This document shows, piece after piece, positions 35,448 through 46,586 of a stretch of DNA of 64,000 nucleotides. The stretch covers positions 61,414-125,413 of the forward strand of contig WIXG01000233.1 of the NCBI GenBank assembly GCA_009869945.1, written 5' to 3'. Each line of letters begins with the position of its first letter. The stretch's first letter is position 1. Under the pieces are notes generated by a model. It had not been told where the DNA came from. It saw nothing but the letters and a program-made list of their open reading frames with translations, and searched no databases. A program made the translations under genes and the position numbers. Source of the stretch: Mesaphorura yosii. Taxonomy: Eukaryota; Arthropoda; Collembola; Poduromorpha; Tullbergiidae.

Positions 35448-36171
35448 TCAGTCCTCGAACCCCTCGAAAGCGCAACCCAACTCATCCAGCAGGAATCCCA
35501 TTGGAGTTCTCTTGAGTCCTGCTTTGTCCATTTGGTTTGCCAACTTGTTCCGAATGTTCTGAGTCCGAAGCGCAGCGTGTAAGATGATCACTGCCAAATT
35601 TACGCACAGTCAACGCTAATTACGGCAAATATATGTGAGTTGGGGTTGTGCGAATTTAGAATCGACTTACGAAGTACTGGGACAAAAACCGATGCCATAA
35701 AGACGAACACTGATCCAAGCAATGAAAGAAAGAGGTAGGTCACCAACACCACAAACCCAACCGCCAACAGTGGGTATTGTCTTTGCATGTCTCGAAGCAT
35801 TTCCACTTGGGTGATCACAATGATCAACAATGCAGTGACGGCTGTGCCAAGAAGCATTTCCTTCGGACGCATGAAGCTATGAATAAAAAAAATTGTACCC
35901 TAATCAATTTAAGAAATGACTAAACGGTTCGGGTTCCAAGTCCTGCGCCCAAATGAAGAGGTGCGTGAGGTGAATTCCTCTTCTACAAAGAAATATACCT
36001 GAACAATGCGAGAAGAAGGATGACTACGATGAAGTAATTGGTCTGGTAGTAAACCAAGTTAGCTTTTATCCTCTTCCCCAATTTACTGATATCAGATGGA
36101 ATTTGAAATCTTGCTGACTCCAGCAAGAAATCATTCAACGTTCTTAACGACTCAATCTTGACTTGATCCAT
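35448..36171 (-). CDS. Arl6ip5: PRA1 family protein 3 / ARL6IP5-like
   Basis: Exons 36171-35999, 35876-35671 and 35590-35448 join in phase to 173 aa, close to the family norm. The protein has a charged N-terminus, then PRA1-domain hydrophobic pairs (NYFIVVILLLALFR; LLGTAVTALLIIVITQVEML; YPLLAVGFVVLVTYLFLSLL). The family signature LIILHAALRTQNIRNKLANQ is followed by GLKRTPMGFLLDEL. ARL6IP5/JWA-type proteins sit in the ER/Golgi and influence membrane traffic and glutamate-transporter export. The exon 3 acceptor at 35591 is fixed by phase; a nearer AG gives the wrong frame. Confidence 0.9.
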
Positions 36172-37223
36172 TCTGGAATCTCACGTCAGGTCTCGTTGGA
36201 ATTCCTGAACAATGAAATCAATTTCAATTAAAATCTTGCCTACGCCAAATTTTTGATAGACACGCTCTCCTGCAACTTATATTTAGAACAGTTATACAAT
36301 TCAGTCCGCAGTTGCAGGAATTCTATTTATAATACATTATAATATTGAGGATTATACCTTCAAGGAGTTGTTCAGTTGCCAAATCTTCCGCCCTCGTCAC
36401 AAAGTACGCAAACGCGATCTGAATCTTTTCTTCTTGATACGTAAATCAGTACAAAATACAAACTATTCTGAACTTGAGTGACCCAGCATTAATTAAATGA
36501 CCCTAAATTCAGATCCTGACCAAGAAGACGCAGTGGAAACTTCCCCTAACAATACAGGTTACATGCTAAGCAATGCAGGAGAAGGCCACAGTCCAGGAAA
36601 GACTCAAAATACGCAGTACATCAGTACACGAACAAATGATGACACATCGCGCATGATAGTCTGTGTTTACATTACACGTCTTGCGCAACCAGTCCATAGT
36701 GTCCGCGTCTGTATTACGAAGCAACTACAAGAAACGGTCAAAATGTAATTGAATTCTTCCTTTGTTCGACTTCACTGCACAAAACTCCGCATGCTTTGCA
36801 GTTTTATTTATTCTTAATCAACTCACCTTTGGCAGTGCGTATTGAAAGATGTAATTAAGTCAAATGATATCTCCATTAGAATGCATTTCAGAGCCAACGC
36901 TTAGTGGATTTTGGCAGTGGGGTGACGACAATTGAAGATAACCACTATAGTATGATGGATTCATCCGATTGACCTCAGAATAGTGTCAATCGAAAGACCT
37001 CGACCTCCTGAGTCCGAATCTGCACGAATTATTTTGCGGAAACACATCCACAAAGTTACAGCGTTTCAAAGTATCACTTTTGGGTCGATTCCATAGTGAT
37101 GTACCATTGAAAATATTCGAGGTGTGTTATTTTAACCGTTGCCAAGGTGGTGTCCAACCTAACCTAACCTGAACTAATCGAAACAGTCGCTGGTACCACC
37201 ATCTTTTAAACGGGTCATTGCGG
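36172..37223. other. Intergenic, nothing firm
   Basis: AT-rich. A plus-strand frame at 36497-36748 (ATG, 83 codons, Asp/Thr-rich) has no recognised domain or splice context. cctaacctaacct at about 37158 is two and a half telomere-like units, too short to be meaningful. Confidence 0.35.
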
Positions 37224-37403
37224 ATGTTGTTCGCGTTGGTTTTGGCTGGCACGATCTTGTCGTACCTCGAATGTTCGTGCAGTTCAGTTGATAGAAAACA
37301 ACCGAATGTGCATCCATCTTCAACTGCAACACAGGCCCATAGCAACAACAAATGTGAAACTCGGACAAAGTCTGAGCTATTTGCCTGGCCAAATTCCGGA
37401 TAA
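37224..37403 (+). CDS. Possible small secreted peptide
   Basis: A single 59-codon frame from ATG 37224 starts with a signal-peptide-like MLFALVLAGTILSYLECSC. A Ser/Thr/Asn-rich segment with one further Cys follows, ending FAWPNSG. There is no intron, no paralogue in the window and no known family. It may be a chance frame. Confidence 0.25.
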   Translation: MLFALVLAGTILSYLECSCSSVDRKQPNVHPSSTATQAHSNNKCETRTKSELFAWPNSG

Positions 37404-39077
37404 AAGTTTGTGATATCTCAAAAAATATATGCTTCTGCAAAATAATTCTTGCGAATCTGCAATCTTGCAGAATTATGCTGCTGAATTCAGCAATTTCTTT
37501 GGAAACAATTTACTGGAATAATTATCTAGAAACAATTCTCTAGAAGCAATTTACGGGAACAATTGTCTAGAAACATCTTATCCAAGAACAATTTCTTGGA
37601 TTTTCAAAGTAAAAGATCAAGCAATTTCATCTTCAAGACTTTTTAAAATCGTTCCCATAAAGATGCATTCAGAAAGAAGGACCTTGGGTCAAATGTTGAC
37701 TTGATTTACTGATGTATGTATAAACATTTCGAGCATTCGCATTAGAGCAGTGTTTTCTTTCTTCTTGCTTAATGTTTCCTTTGTAGTCACAGGCAAAGAA
37801 AATGCGAAAACATTTCATCAGCACATTCCATTCTGGTTGAGGTACTTTCAAGAGACTCATAAAATGTCGCATGGGCAAAAATTCTGAACTCAATGCTTCA
37901 CATTACACCATTCAGATCATGTTTGGTAAGAAATGAGCTCTTATTTTACGATTTCTCGCTTCATTCTGATTGAATTAAATCTGCCTGAATTCATGGAATT
38001 CGGTCATGTGCACCATTTTTTTCGGATCGTAATTTAAAATATTTAAGCCTAAACAAGACTAGCTCAAATTAAAAGTTTTTATGCAATGCAAATTCCAAGC
38101 TGCCATGCAACTGACCCATGTGAAGTTACGATTTTCGATTCCTATTAATCTGTTTGTTTACCAGGATTACGCACACATTATTTGCACCACAAAAATGACA
38201 GTTTACAACATAAGAATAAGACTTGCCGGAGTTTTGCGGTAATCTCTCAATGTAAATGAGATGGTGAAGTAATTTATGCATTTAGGAATGTTTCTACGAA
38301 GCCATTTATCAGACACAACAGATCGAACTTTGAAATGATGTACGTGGAAACTTGAACCGTCTTTGTTATTTATCTCATGGTATGATTTCTCATAGTAAAA
38401 ATTCACCCTAACAAGACTGCTATTTTCGTACAATTCTGTTTCAGTTAAGGACAATCCCGAAAAGAGATTTTACATCCCCGTTCAAGACAGAAAACATGAA
38501 GCACGAATGTCAGTTGCACACACGACACAGGCCGACAATGACCTCGAATTTCTGCTCGGTTTGCATTGGGATCTTTGAAACCTCCGTCCTGAGGGTTTAG
38601 AGCCATAAAACGAAAGGGAAGCATTAATTTCATGAAACCCTCGTCTATGCAATGGGTTGTCTCAAATGCCTGCAATCTGCAATTCATTTCAAAGAACCAC
38701 CTGCGTCCTAAAATTCACAACTCGTCTGCACATGCAGTCATATCTTAGCAGCAAAGCTTGTAAACTTGCTAAGCATTGTTGTTCGCGTCAGAATCCTTCC
38801 CTATTCTTGCACGAGACAGCCGGGTCGGACATTTTGCTTTTACTGTTCAAGCTCGGCAGACATTCATCTCATTTCTTCAGTCGTTGAAACAATTCGCGTG
38901 TGCTAAATTACACGAGATAAAGAGCAACGCAATAACCAATTATTTGTGCCGTTATCACTGTATTCATTGCACGGGAATTTGGGATCGCGTTGACTGTGCT
39001 TTACTTTTTGAATGATTTATCTCGCGTAATTTTCACTCAGCATTGGTTCCTCATTCTGACAAAGTCAAAACTTCAAA
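37404..39077. other. Intergenic, mostly featureless
   Basis: About 1.7 kb of AT-rich DNA upstream of the first gene of the four-TM array. It includes the minisatellite at 37489-37600. No coding block recognised on either strand. Confidence 0.4.
37489..37600. repeat. Degenerate 14-16 bp minisatellite, second locus
   Basis: Copies such as GGAAACAATTTACTGG, AGAAACAATTCTCTAG and AGAACAATTTCTTGG run in tandem. The unit is the same type as the array inside the transposase-derived gene at 19310-19430. Confidence 0.5.
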
Positions 39078-39830
39078 ATGAAGAACGGCAAAGGAAAGAA
39101 GTCGAGAAGTCTTAGACGGAAAATAGCACTCGGCGTTACTGCTTTGGATTTGGTAAGTAATTTATTCCTTACTATGGAATAGGCGTAAATGAATGCGGGA
39201 TATTGGTCATATTGAGGTTAATACAATCCTGTGCGCCTTTTGTCCCAGATGTTGAGTCTGATGTGGATGGGCACACTGGTCACTTATCGAGGCACCGAGC
39301 TGATATCCGTAGCTGTTAAAGGTTGGGGCCTTAAAGGTGAGATGAATTGGTCAGATATTTGTCACAACCTTTCTTCACCACTTTCGGAGTTTTTGAATTT
39401 GCTGCTTTCAGAGTTGGATGCTGGTCTGATGTACTTTCTCCAGCTGTTTGTATGCGCTGCTAAGATCACATTTGGTCTCTTTTTGCTGGGTGCAGTGGCT
39501 CAGGTATACACCTGCTTGTGTCAAAAGGCTCATTAGAGTTTTCAACACAGTTTCGGTGTATAGGAATCCTATGTCAGATGCCGCACGTGGATTCAAGCGT
39601 CATTCGTTTTGATGGTCCCAATTCTCATCGTTTTGGCCAATGATATTTTCTATGACCTCTGTGTGAACGATGTGGTTTTGGATTTGCTCATTCTGCTTGG
39701 TCAAAGTGTTACAACCGTTGGAGTCATCAACTACACCCGCAAACTGCCTGAGAACAGTCTGTCAATTGATGTTGGGAAAATCCGAACCATTTCTGTCGTT
39801 ATTAATGACAAGGAGAAAGCATCAAAATGA
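39078..39830 (+). CDS. Four-TM protein, array member 1
   Basis: Exons 39078-39152, 39249-39503 and 39564-39830 join in phase 0/0 to 198 aa. The N-terminus is Lys/Arg-rich (MKNGKGKKSRSLRRK). TM segments lie across the exon 1/2 junction, at GLMYFLQLFVCAAKITFGLF, at IQASFVLMVPILIVLAND and near VVLDLLILLGQS. The last exon begins ESYVRCR, aligning with DDYNQCK, DDCNKCM and NRLVKCK of the array members at 45.7, 47.6 and 49.8 kb. The phase-1 intron found in those three is missing here, so exon 2 equals their exons 2 and 3 fused. I do not know the family; it resembles insect small tetraspan proteins of unknown function. Confidence 0.7.
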
Positions 39831-40998
39831 ATATTGCTCCTTGAAATTTAATTTATTGATCTTTGGTTTTGGAGATCATTTTTGTTTCATTTGTATCTCT
39901 TTCGTGTTGGTTGTAATGCACTCCACATTTTGCCTGCAAAGTTCCAGCATTTAAATAAATTTAAAGTGTTTTGTTTAGAAACTGTCGCTGGTGAATTTTC
40001 ATAACGCGTACCTTACCTCGAAAAGCATTGCGCATTTCTTGAAATGCCACAGTAAATCCAGAGTCTAGACATACGCCATCGTCAGTGATGATGAATACGC
40101 AACGAGCCGAGCAGCAGCAAATTTCACAAATAAAGCACTTAACTCACACTTCAAAGTGAATGAATTGCATTGCAATTACATTTCATTATCGTCAGCGGCG
40201 TTCAATGCAATCTTAAAATCATGTCTTTGATGGAAAATTTATGTTTCCGGTTACGTGGATAGTGCAAGAAACGAAAAATCAAATACTCACTCGATTATGA
40301 AGACCAGTATCTTGGACTCTTATCAGACATAGCATTGTATTCTTTTCTTTTTTTCTTGATCTTTTTTTTAATTGCCAACAACTCCCAGTTATTATTGAAC
40401 TCATCTCATGGGGTTGCTTTGTCTTTCGAAAGTCTTCGCCTGATTGACGGAAGATGTGAGCTTGGCAATGTGACCTCAATAGCGGCAAAGCGTCTCCATT
40501 CTAATGGTGATGGCAAGTGACCACGCTGATCGATAAATGTCAATAATCGAGGACAATTTCTTTCAAAACTCAGTTTCGAACATTTTTCAACTCACTATTC
40601 ATGCAAAAATTACGTAAAATTATAAAAACCAGCTTCACTAAATGAACTCTTTTGCAGTCATAATTAAAAATGTAGCCATGTTGGAAAGCGGTCTTAAAGC
40701 CCAAGCACTCGTTTCGTTTATTGCGTTGCAGAATTTAGCAGAAGGAAACATCATCTTCCTGGTAGGCCGACGCAGAGCAGAGCATTTAGCAAATTGAGAA
40801 CAAAGTGCAGCGAAGTTAGGTACATGATTCCATACATTGGATTCGGTGTATAATGCCTCCCTTATGTCATTCAGATGCTAGAGACGACAAGAACGGCAAA
40901 GGACTGAAACCTTCACGTTCATGCTGGTTCCACGCCATAAACCTCAGTCTCAACTCTCGAATCGTAAAATATTTAATTTTAGGCTTACATGCAAATAA
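39831..40998. other. Intergenic
   Basis: Contains the poly(A) signal AATAAA at 39954-39959 for the preceding gene. A T-rich frame near 40335 begins with a non-ATG codon and is probably noise. A 108-codon frame from ATG 40853 overlaps the start of the next ORF in another frame. Confidence 0.35.
39954..39959 (+). terminator. Poly(A) signal of four-TM member 1
   Basis: AATAAA about 125 bases after the stop. Confidence 0.5.
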
Positions 40999-41829
40999 AT
41001 GTGTGGTGAGGCTGAAGAGGAACAACTTTCAGAAAGCGAAAGTCTCGATGTTGAACTTGATGGAGATGGCAGTTATGACGAGGAGGAATCCGGAAGCGAA
41101 GAAATTGGATCTGAGTACGACGAGGAGTACTCGGACAGTGAAGATAGCAGCAATAGAGGCGATATTCAAGATGTAACTGAAAATGGTGACAATGCGGAAA
41201 ATCCACCAGCAGCGAACGATCGAAACATTCCTGACCAAGAAATTGACCATGACAACTCACCGGCAGAAGAACGACAGTATATGGCTGGCCCTGCTGCTGA
41301 TGAAATTGGAGGTGAAGACAGCCAACAACAAGATGCCCAACAAATTCCTGGTCATTTTCAACCTCAATTTGGATATCACGACGCACTGCACGGACAACCT
41401 CATTATCGTATCGCCCATCCTCATGGTCTGGACCCTGACCATGGCTACCATCACGAGAACGCCTACCCAAACCCTCCAAATCCAATATTGACTGCGTACC
41501 AATTTCACCTACTGCAACAGGTTCATGAATATGTGCACGCGCACATGAATCAAAATGCAGACATCTATTTGCAGTTGATACAACAGGGCCATGTACCGTT
41601 GCCAGCCATGCAATCTCATCATTTTAATTGGCACGAGCACGCGAACCATCACAATCACAACCTACAGGCTGAGCCGGGCCCTAATCACATCATTGACTTT
41701 CACCCACATGATGATTTTGAGTACGAGATCGTTGACAACGTCGACGAAGAAAACGAGATAGCGCAAATTGGCGAGGAAGGAGATGAAGATTTGGGTTATT
41801 TTGAGGAAATTGCCACAAACGACCACTAA
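40999..41829 (+). CDS. Acidic, His/Gln-rich hypothetical protein
   Basis: A single uninterrupted 276-codon frame from ATG 40999, with a stop directly upstream in frame. The first third is strongly acidic (SDDE-type runs such as SEEIGSEYDEEYSDSEDSS). The middle and C-terminal parts are rich in His, Gln, Pro and Asn (AHPHGLDPDHGYHHENAYPN), and the end is acidic again. There is no signal peptide, TM or known domain. Such composition is seen in nuclear, metal-binding or histone-binding proteins, but that is only analogy. It is the only long intronless coding frame in a region of intron-rich genes. Confidence 0.5.
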   Translation: MCGEAEEEQLSESESLDVELDGDGSYDEEESGSEEIGSEYDEEYSDSEDSSNRGDIQDVTENGDNAENPPAANDRNIPDQEIDHDNSPAEERQYMAGPAADEIGGEDSQQQDAQQIPGHFQPQFGYHDALHGQPHYRIAHPHGLDPDHGYHHENAYPNPPNPILTAYQFHLLQQVHEYVHAHMNQNADIYLQLIQQGHVPLPAMQSHHFNWHEHANHHNHNLQAEPGPNHIIDFHPHDDFEYEIVDNVDEENEIAQIGEEGDEDLGYFEEIATNDH

Positions 41830-42012
41830 GCGACTTTTATAATTCATGAATAATTAATTACACGTCAAATCCATTTGAATAAGTATAGGTAGATTTTAGG
41901 CTCAGACTGAGCGATTGGCCAACAACGTTTTCAGAGGGAGAATTTAATGATTTTAGTTTTATACACTATTGTACTAACACTAACCTTGTTCTTCAGGGAA
42001 TTTCATTTTCAT

Positions 42013-42054
42013 GTTACTAACACTTTGTTACTAACACTTTATTACTAACACTGA
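42013..42054. repeat. Three copies of a 14-bp tandem repeat
   Basis: GTTACTAACACTTT appears twice, followed by a third variant copy, with a looser relative (gtactaacac) 40 bases upstream. Confidence 0.5.
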
Positions 42055-42565
42055 AGAATTAATATTGAATTGATTAACCATTGCAGGTAATTTTAAGATT
42101 TGGGTTTGGGACATTTTTGAGATTTTATAATAAAAATTTGAAAATGCAATAATTCGTCACATTCATTTGATTCCATGCTAGAAAATTACAAAATTATGAG
42201 AAATATTCATAAGAGTTTGTTGCTTCACATTCATTGGATTGGATTATTTTGCTGCTTTGAAATAAACTGAGCTTTTACTTTTTTGTGTGTATTCGTGAGC
42301 CTTGTTTGCGTACGTCTTTCTTGTTATTCGTTGAGGCCTGTGTGGCGTGGTCAGTAGAGTGAAAAGGAGGCGGAGACGTGAAAGGAAGGCATAAGATGAA
42401 GTGTCAACTCAGTCGTTGCTTCTCCTGTTGTCTTTTCCGGTTGGTTCTGTCCGTGCATGCACTACGTTTGGTACGGTACTGGGAAAGTGAAATAAAAAGG
42501 TTGTCGTGTCCTGGGGTCAATGGGGCATGATAAACTAAAACCAATTTATTGTATCGCAAATATAG

Positions 42566-42595
42566 TATAAAAAAAGTTCATCCCTCACGATCATT
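42566..42595 (+). promoter_or_regulatory. Candidate TATA promoter
   Basis: TATAAAA at 42566-42572 with an initiator-like tcattcg near 42591, about 210 bases upstream of the ATG at 42803. Confidence 0.35.
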
Positions 42596-42802
42596 CGCAT
42601 TCAATTTACCAAGGTGAAGGTTTGCAACGACTTGATGGAAGTATGAAAGCAAAAGCTGGAAATTGTATGTGAATTAAGTGGTGTACAAGAATGTCTGTAT
42701 TCATTGCCAATCAATTCAGAAACAGAAATTCAGTCATGACGAATTAAAAGCTACACTGCATGTACGACTTATTTCGCTCATAAAGTTTCTACGAACTTAA
42801 TT

Positions 42803-43075
42803 ATGGCTTCTCTGCTGTCAATCAACACTCTTAAATCAGCATTTTCAAAACGATGGAATTCATTCAAAACTGTGCTGGGTGGGAGTTTCGATCTTCTCGG
42901 CAACCCTTACAAACAATTTCATCTGGTCGCACTCCCGATTCTCCTATATCAAGTGTTATCCATTTATGTTGTGTATGAATACATGAAACGTCTTGAGCTC
43001 GTGGAGAAATGCAAAAAGTCCAACATGTACACTGGTGCTCCATCGGATGCAAATGCCCATCAAATCGATGCCTGA
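42803..43075 (+). CDS. Small one-TM protein of unknown function
   Basis: An intronless 90-aa frame from ATG 42803. A basic/amphipathic N-terminus (LKSAFSKRWNSFKTVLGG) precedes one TM (LVALPILLYQVLSIYVVYEY) and a short polar tail. The shape recalls small mitochondrial inner-membrane or ER subunits, but I cannot assign a family. A TATA box 240 bases upstream supports it being transcribed. Confidence 0.45.
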   Translation: MASLLSINTLKSAFSKRWNSFKTVLGGSFDLLGNPYKQFHLVALPILLYQVLSIYVVYEYMKRLELVEKCKKSNMYTGAPSDANAHQIDA

Positions 43076-43679
43076 ATCTTTCATTTCATTAACCAACTAG
43101 AATTATCGTTTGCAAAACGAAAAAGACTGTACAGTATCTTGTGATTCAGCTCACAATGACCAAAGTCAAGAAGCGTTGCTGTATTCATCTTATGAAAATA
43201 GGATATAAGGCAGGATTTACCCTTATTTCATACTTAGATGATGCGAAGATCCACATTACAGATCGATTTTTAACTTCTCTGTCTCAAATCATTTGAATTG
43301 ATTACTTTTTTTGATCCCTGAGAAATGAAGGGTGATAATAACATTTATTTATGTTTCAAATCCGCCTTTTGTCTGCAATGGATTATTGAGAGGACTTTCA
43401 AGAGGCAAGAGGCAAGAGGCTCGCGGGACAAAAGTCTGAGTTCATAGCTCTAATTTGCATTGAGTTTCAAGTTTCAGTGGCTGCGGGTGAGTCATCAAAG
43501 AGCATAGTGTGAGTTCCTCCCAAAGAAAAGGTCGCCCGTCTGAAGAGTTGAATTTCTTCATCTCAGAGTGAACGAATTCTAAAGGACGGGCAACGAGAGA
43601 CGCACGTGCATTATGTCCGCAGAGGAAAGACAAAAATTACTCAGACAGCTATCCGTAAGGATTTGTAAATCTCGAACTT
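43076..43679. other. Intergenic, nothing recognised
   Basis: AT-rich 3'-UTR-like sequence, then a short caagaggca repeat near 43402. A minus-strand frame at 43442-43633 has no domain. Confidence 0.35.
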
Positions 43680-44616
43680 CGCGATAAGAAACACTAGTGG
43701 GGAACCCTCTCACACGCAAAAGAGCAAATTCTTAAAATTGTAACTCTTTCCGCATTTTTCCAACAATGCAACATTCAAGTGCGGGTGCACCGTTTTCCTA
43801 ATCTTGCAAATTTGGTCGTTTCACAGTGGTTACAATGCCTCGCGTTTCTGTAAGGCAAAACGCTGTGGATCAAATTTTCAGTGAATTTAACGTTGTGTTA
43901 GACTACTTATCAAGTGACGACGAAGACACACTTGACAAATCGCTCGAGCTTGTCTTGGAAGATTGTATGGATATATACAGCAATCCAATTGCACCAGTGC
44001 TGAAAGGACAAGATTGCTTGGTTCATCTTCTTCCAAAATATAGTAAGAGTGGTAGCAGTTAATTAACCATTAGTTCAGTTTTAGATGCATATTTATTCCA
44101 TTCTAAATGACATCCGCTTTAGGCAAGAACTACGAGTTTTCAGAGAGTCTTTTAATGTGACCCTACAACTTATCAAGAACGACCCTCTGCTCCATAATGA
44201 AAAGGAGCTCCTAAGCCACAAAGCCTAAGACTACGAGTGGATCGGCTCAAAGATAATCTGAGGGCATGCAATTGGATAGCTGCATGCTGCGTAGTCTACA
44301 ACATAATACACCATGCAAATACACAATCTGAATTGGATGATTTGGACATCGAAGGTGTGGAGGATGGTAGTGAAAATTGTTGCATCTTTGTGCAAGATAA
44401 TCCGCAAAGAAGACTACTTTATAATTTAATTAACCGTTTCTAAATCCTAAACATTTGTACAATACAAATTGTATTAATTAAATATCCATTCCAGCATCGC
44501 ACACACGTCGTATTTTTTAAATTGCGATTTCGCAATTTTGTGACCATTTGCGACTCTGCGACAGGGTATGCGTGAGAGCGGGTTCCCCTCTACTGAGTGG
44601 AACGTTTCTTATCGCG
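43680..44616 (+). mobile_element. Internally deleted PIF/Harbinger-like element
   Basis: Both ends carry an inverted repeat starting CGCGATAAGAAAC, with further matching blocks ggggaaccc and ctctcac further in. Inside are broken frames. One at about 43834-44062 is acidic (YLSSDDEDTLDK). One near 44110-44228 reads DIRFRQELRVFRESFNVTLQ, like the N-terminal region of Harbinger transposases. One at 44237-44443 reads LRACNWIAACCVVYNIIHHA, like the transposase C-terminus. The DDE core between them is missing. I could not find a clean 3-bp target duplication, so the copy is old. It is non-autonomous. Confidence 0.6.
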
Positions 44617-45671
44617 TAGTAGTTATGAAAGAAACGGAAGTACTTCAGCAATTAGCCTTTAATCTTATGCGCAGGCTTATGCTGGATTATGAGTTGAGTC
44701 AATAAACCGAAGCATTCCAATTTGTATACTTCCACAAGACCGATGACAAACACGCGCGACTCGCCCGTTCGAAGTGAATAGAAGAGTCATAGTTAGCTCT
44801 CCGTCATCTGAACTGTCTAGATCACATACTCATCTCATACACACCAAAATGAAATCCCTGAACATGTGCAAATTTTGAATTATTGCACAGGTCATAAGTG
44901 TTTGAGTAATGACCCTTTATAAATCCAATCAGTTTTAGAATCTAACAAAGGTACCTCGTTGCATACGAAATTAAAACGTCGGAGAAGAATGGGGAACTTA
45001 ATACATGAAGCAAATGGTCACATCGGCAAGATGCACATGCAGTCTTGCGGTGCAGAAATCACTGTTCAAAGTTTTTTGTTGGACGCAGTGCAGGTAGCGT
45101 TTGGGTTTCGATTTGCTCAACAAAGGATATGTAAACTTAGCTCGCAGCATTTACGGCACGCATATACGCACAGCACACTGGTTCAGGATACAAATTCTTT
45201 GTGGTCTTGTCGATTCAATAACGTATCAAGCCAGTTTACGTCGCGTCATTGCTCATTTACGTAACACTTGCGATGATTTTTTACAATGAAAAATTAGCAT
45301 TAACTACATGAGTCAATATTAATCTAAGTCTTAAATGCAATTCACATACAGTGCTTGCGTGCACTGGCGGGCCATGGCCATGGACAGGTTCAATCTTGTT
45401 TTTTAACAGGCGCAGCGCTCAGTCCACGATTTAAAAAGACGAAGGCTATTGACGTTTTGTTGTCCGATCCTCTTGTGTGCAGTTGAGTCAGTCTCATCCT
45501 CTTGACCGAGTATCGTAATCGCAGTCTCAAGCTGGATACAATCAACCACGCATTCACATCGCGTCGTAACGAAAAGTAATTCCCACACATTTTACAGCTT
45601 TTAAGGTAGTGGACAAAACTTTTTGGCCCCTGTGATTTTTTGGAGTTCCTCAACTCAATAATAGCCTCAAT
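44617..45671. other. Intergenic upstream of four-TM member 2
   Basis: No recognisable gene. Frames at 44959-45264 (plus) and 45390-45770 (minus, antisense to exon 1 of the next gene) lack domains and splice support. Confidence 0.35.
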
Positions 45672-46586
45672 ATGAAGTCCAGTTCGGTTTGTTGTTCGTG
45701 GAAAACTGCCGCCGAAATGTTCGCAAGCGTACAAATTGTAAGTTTTGATAGATGTTAAGACATGATGCACTTGTGCTTCAATCGCTCCATTAATGGCTCT
45801 AGCCTAATTGTGAGCTTTTGTAATATTTCAGGTTCGCGGCAGTATGGGAACTGTTTTTGCAACCTTCCTCGCTCTGATGGACACCTTCCATACCTTTGGA
45901 ATGGGTAACTGGACCCCCATACTCGGACACCCAGGTAAAATGGGACGAATTTTAATATGCCCATAGTTCCAACTTCAATCGCATGCGTGTGATGATTTTT
46001 TAGCACATGTCAGTCTGGGTGTCGACTTACTGCTTGCTTCCCTTCATGCACTCTACTTTAGTGAAGGAATCTCATTGCTGAAAGGAATCGACAAGGTAAT
46101 TTGCAATTTCATAAACTAGCTCTGTGTTTAATTGCAATTGCATCTAGCGGACTAAGCGAACTTAGAAAAGCACTGGACAAGACATTCTTTGTCTTGCTTT
46201 ATGCACAGGATGACTACAATCAATGCAAATCCTGGCTTTGGGTGATGACGATCACTATACTGTTAGAAACACTGGGCTTCGCCATTTTAATCATGAAGCT
46301 TGGTCTCTGCCCGATACTATTTCTTGACCCTGTCTTTAACTTTGTTGGAGCGTGGATTATTCATCGCTACATGGTGCGCATGCTAATGACTCGTGCAAAC
46401 AACATCCATGCTAATGTGCTGGCACCTGAGACGCTCACGCTGGCGTACATCGAGACGGAGACTGCAACAGCAACGGCGGTAGAAAAGCCTGATCTGCCAC
46501 CAAGCTACGAAGAATGCACTGCTGTTGCCATCATTGCTCAACCTGAAATTCCCTCACAAGCAGCTGCAGTATCACGATTTGAGTAA
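45672..46586 (+). CDS. Four-TM protein, array member 2, with PPxY tail
   Basis: Exons 45672-45737, 45832-45934, 46004-46095 and 46209-46586 (phases 0, 1, 0) encode 212 aa. Four hydrophobic segments are visible: around GTVFATFLALMDTF, SLGVDLLLASLHALYF, WLWVMTITILLETLGFAILI and PILFLDPVFNFVGAWII. The C-terminal cytosolic tail contains LPPSYEEC, a PPxY motif that commonly recruits WW-domain NEDD4-type ubiquitin ligases. Exon 3 is exactly 92 bases, as in members 3 and 4. The last exon starts DDYNQCK. The family is unnamed to me; the product is probably a plasma-membrane or endosomal tetraspan protein. Confidence 0.75.

Larger units (their letters stand above)
41830..42802. other. Intergenic with short tandem repeat and promoter
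   Basis: Holds a 14-bp tandem repeat (42013-42054) and a TATA box at 42566. No coding block recognised. Confidence 0.4.

Noticed and set aside
36497-36748. 83-codon Asp/Thr-rich frame from ATG
   Set aside because: No family, no introns, no promoter seen; probably chance.
37158-37170. CCTAA repeats resembling arthropod telomere DNA
   Set aside because: Only about two and a half units; too short to call an interstitial telomere.
45390-45770. 126-codon minus-strand frame
   Set aside because: Antisense to exon 1 of four-TM member 2, which has better structural support.
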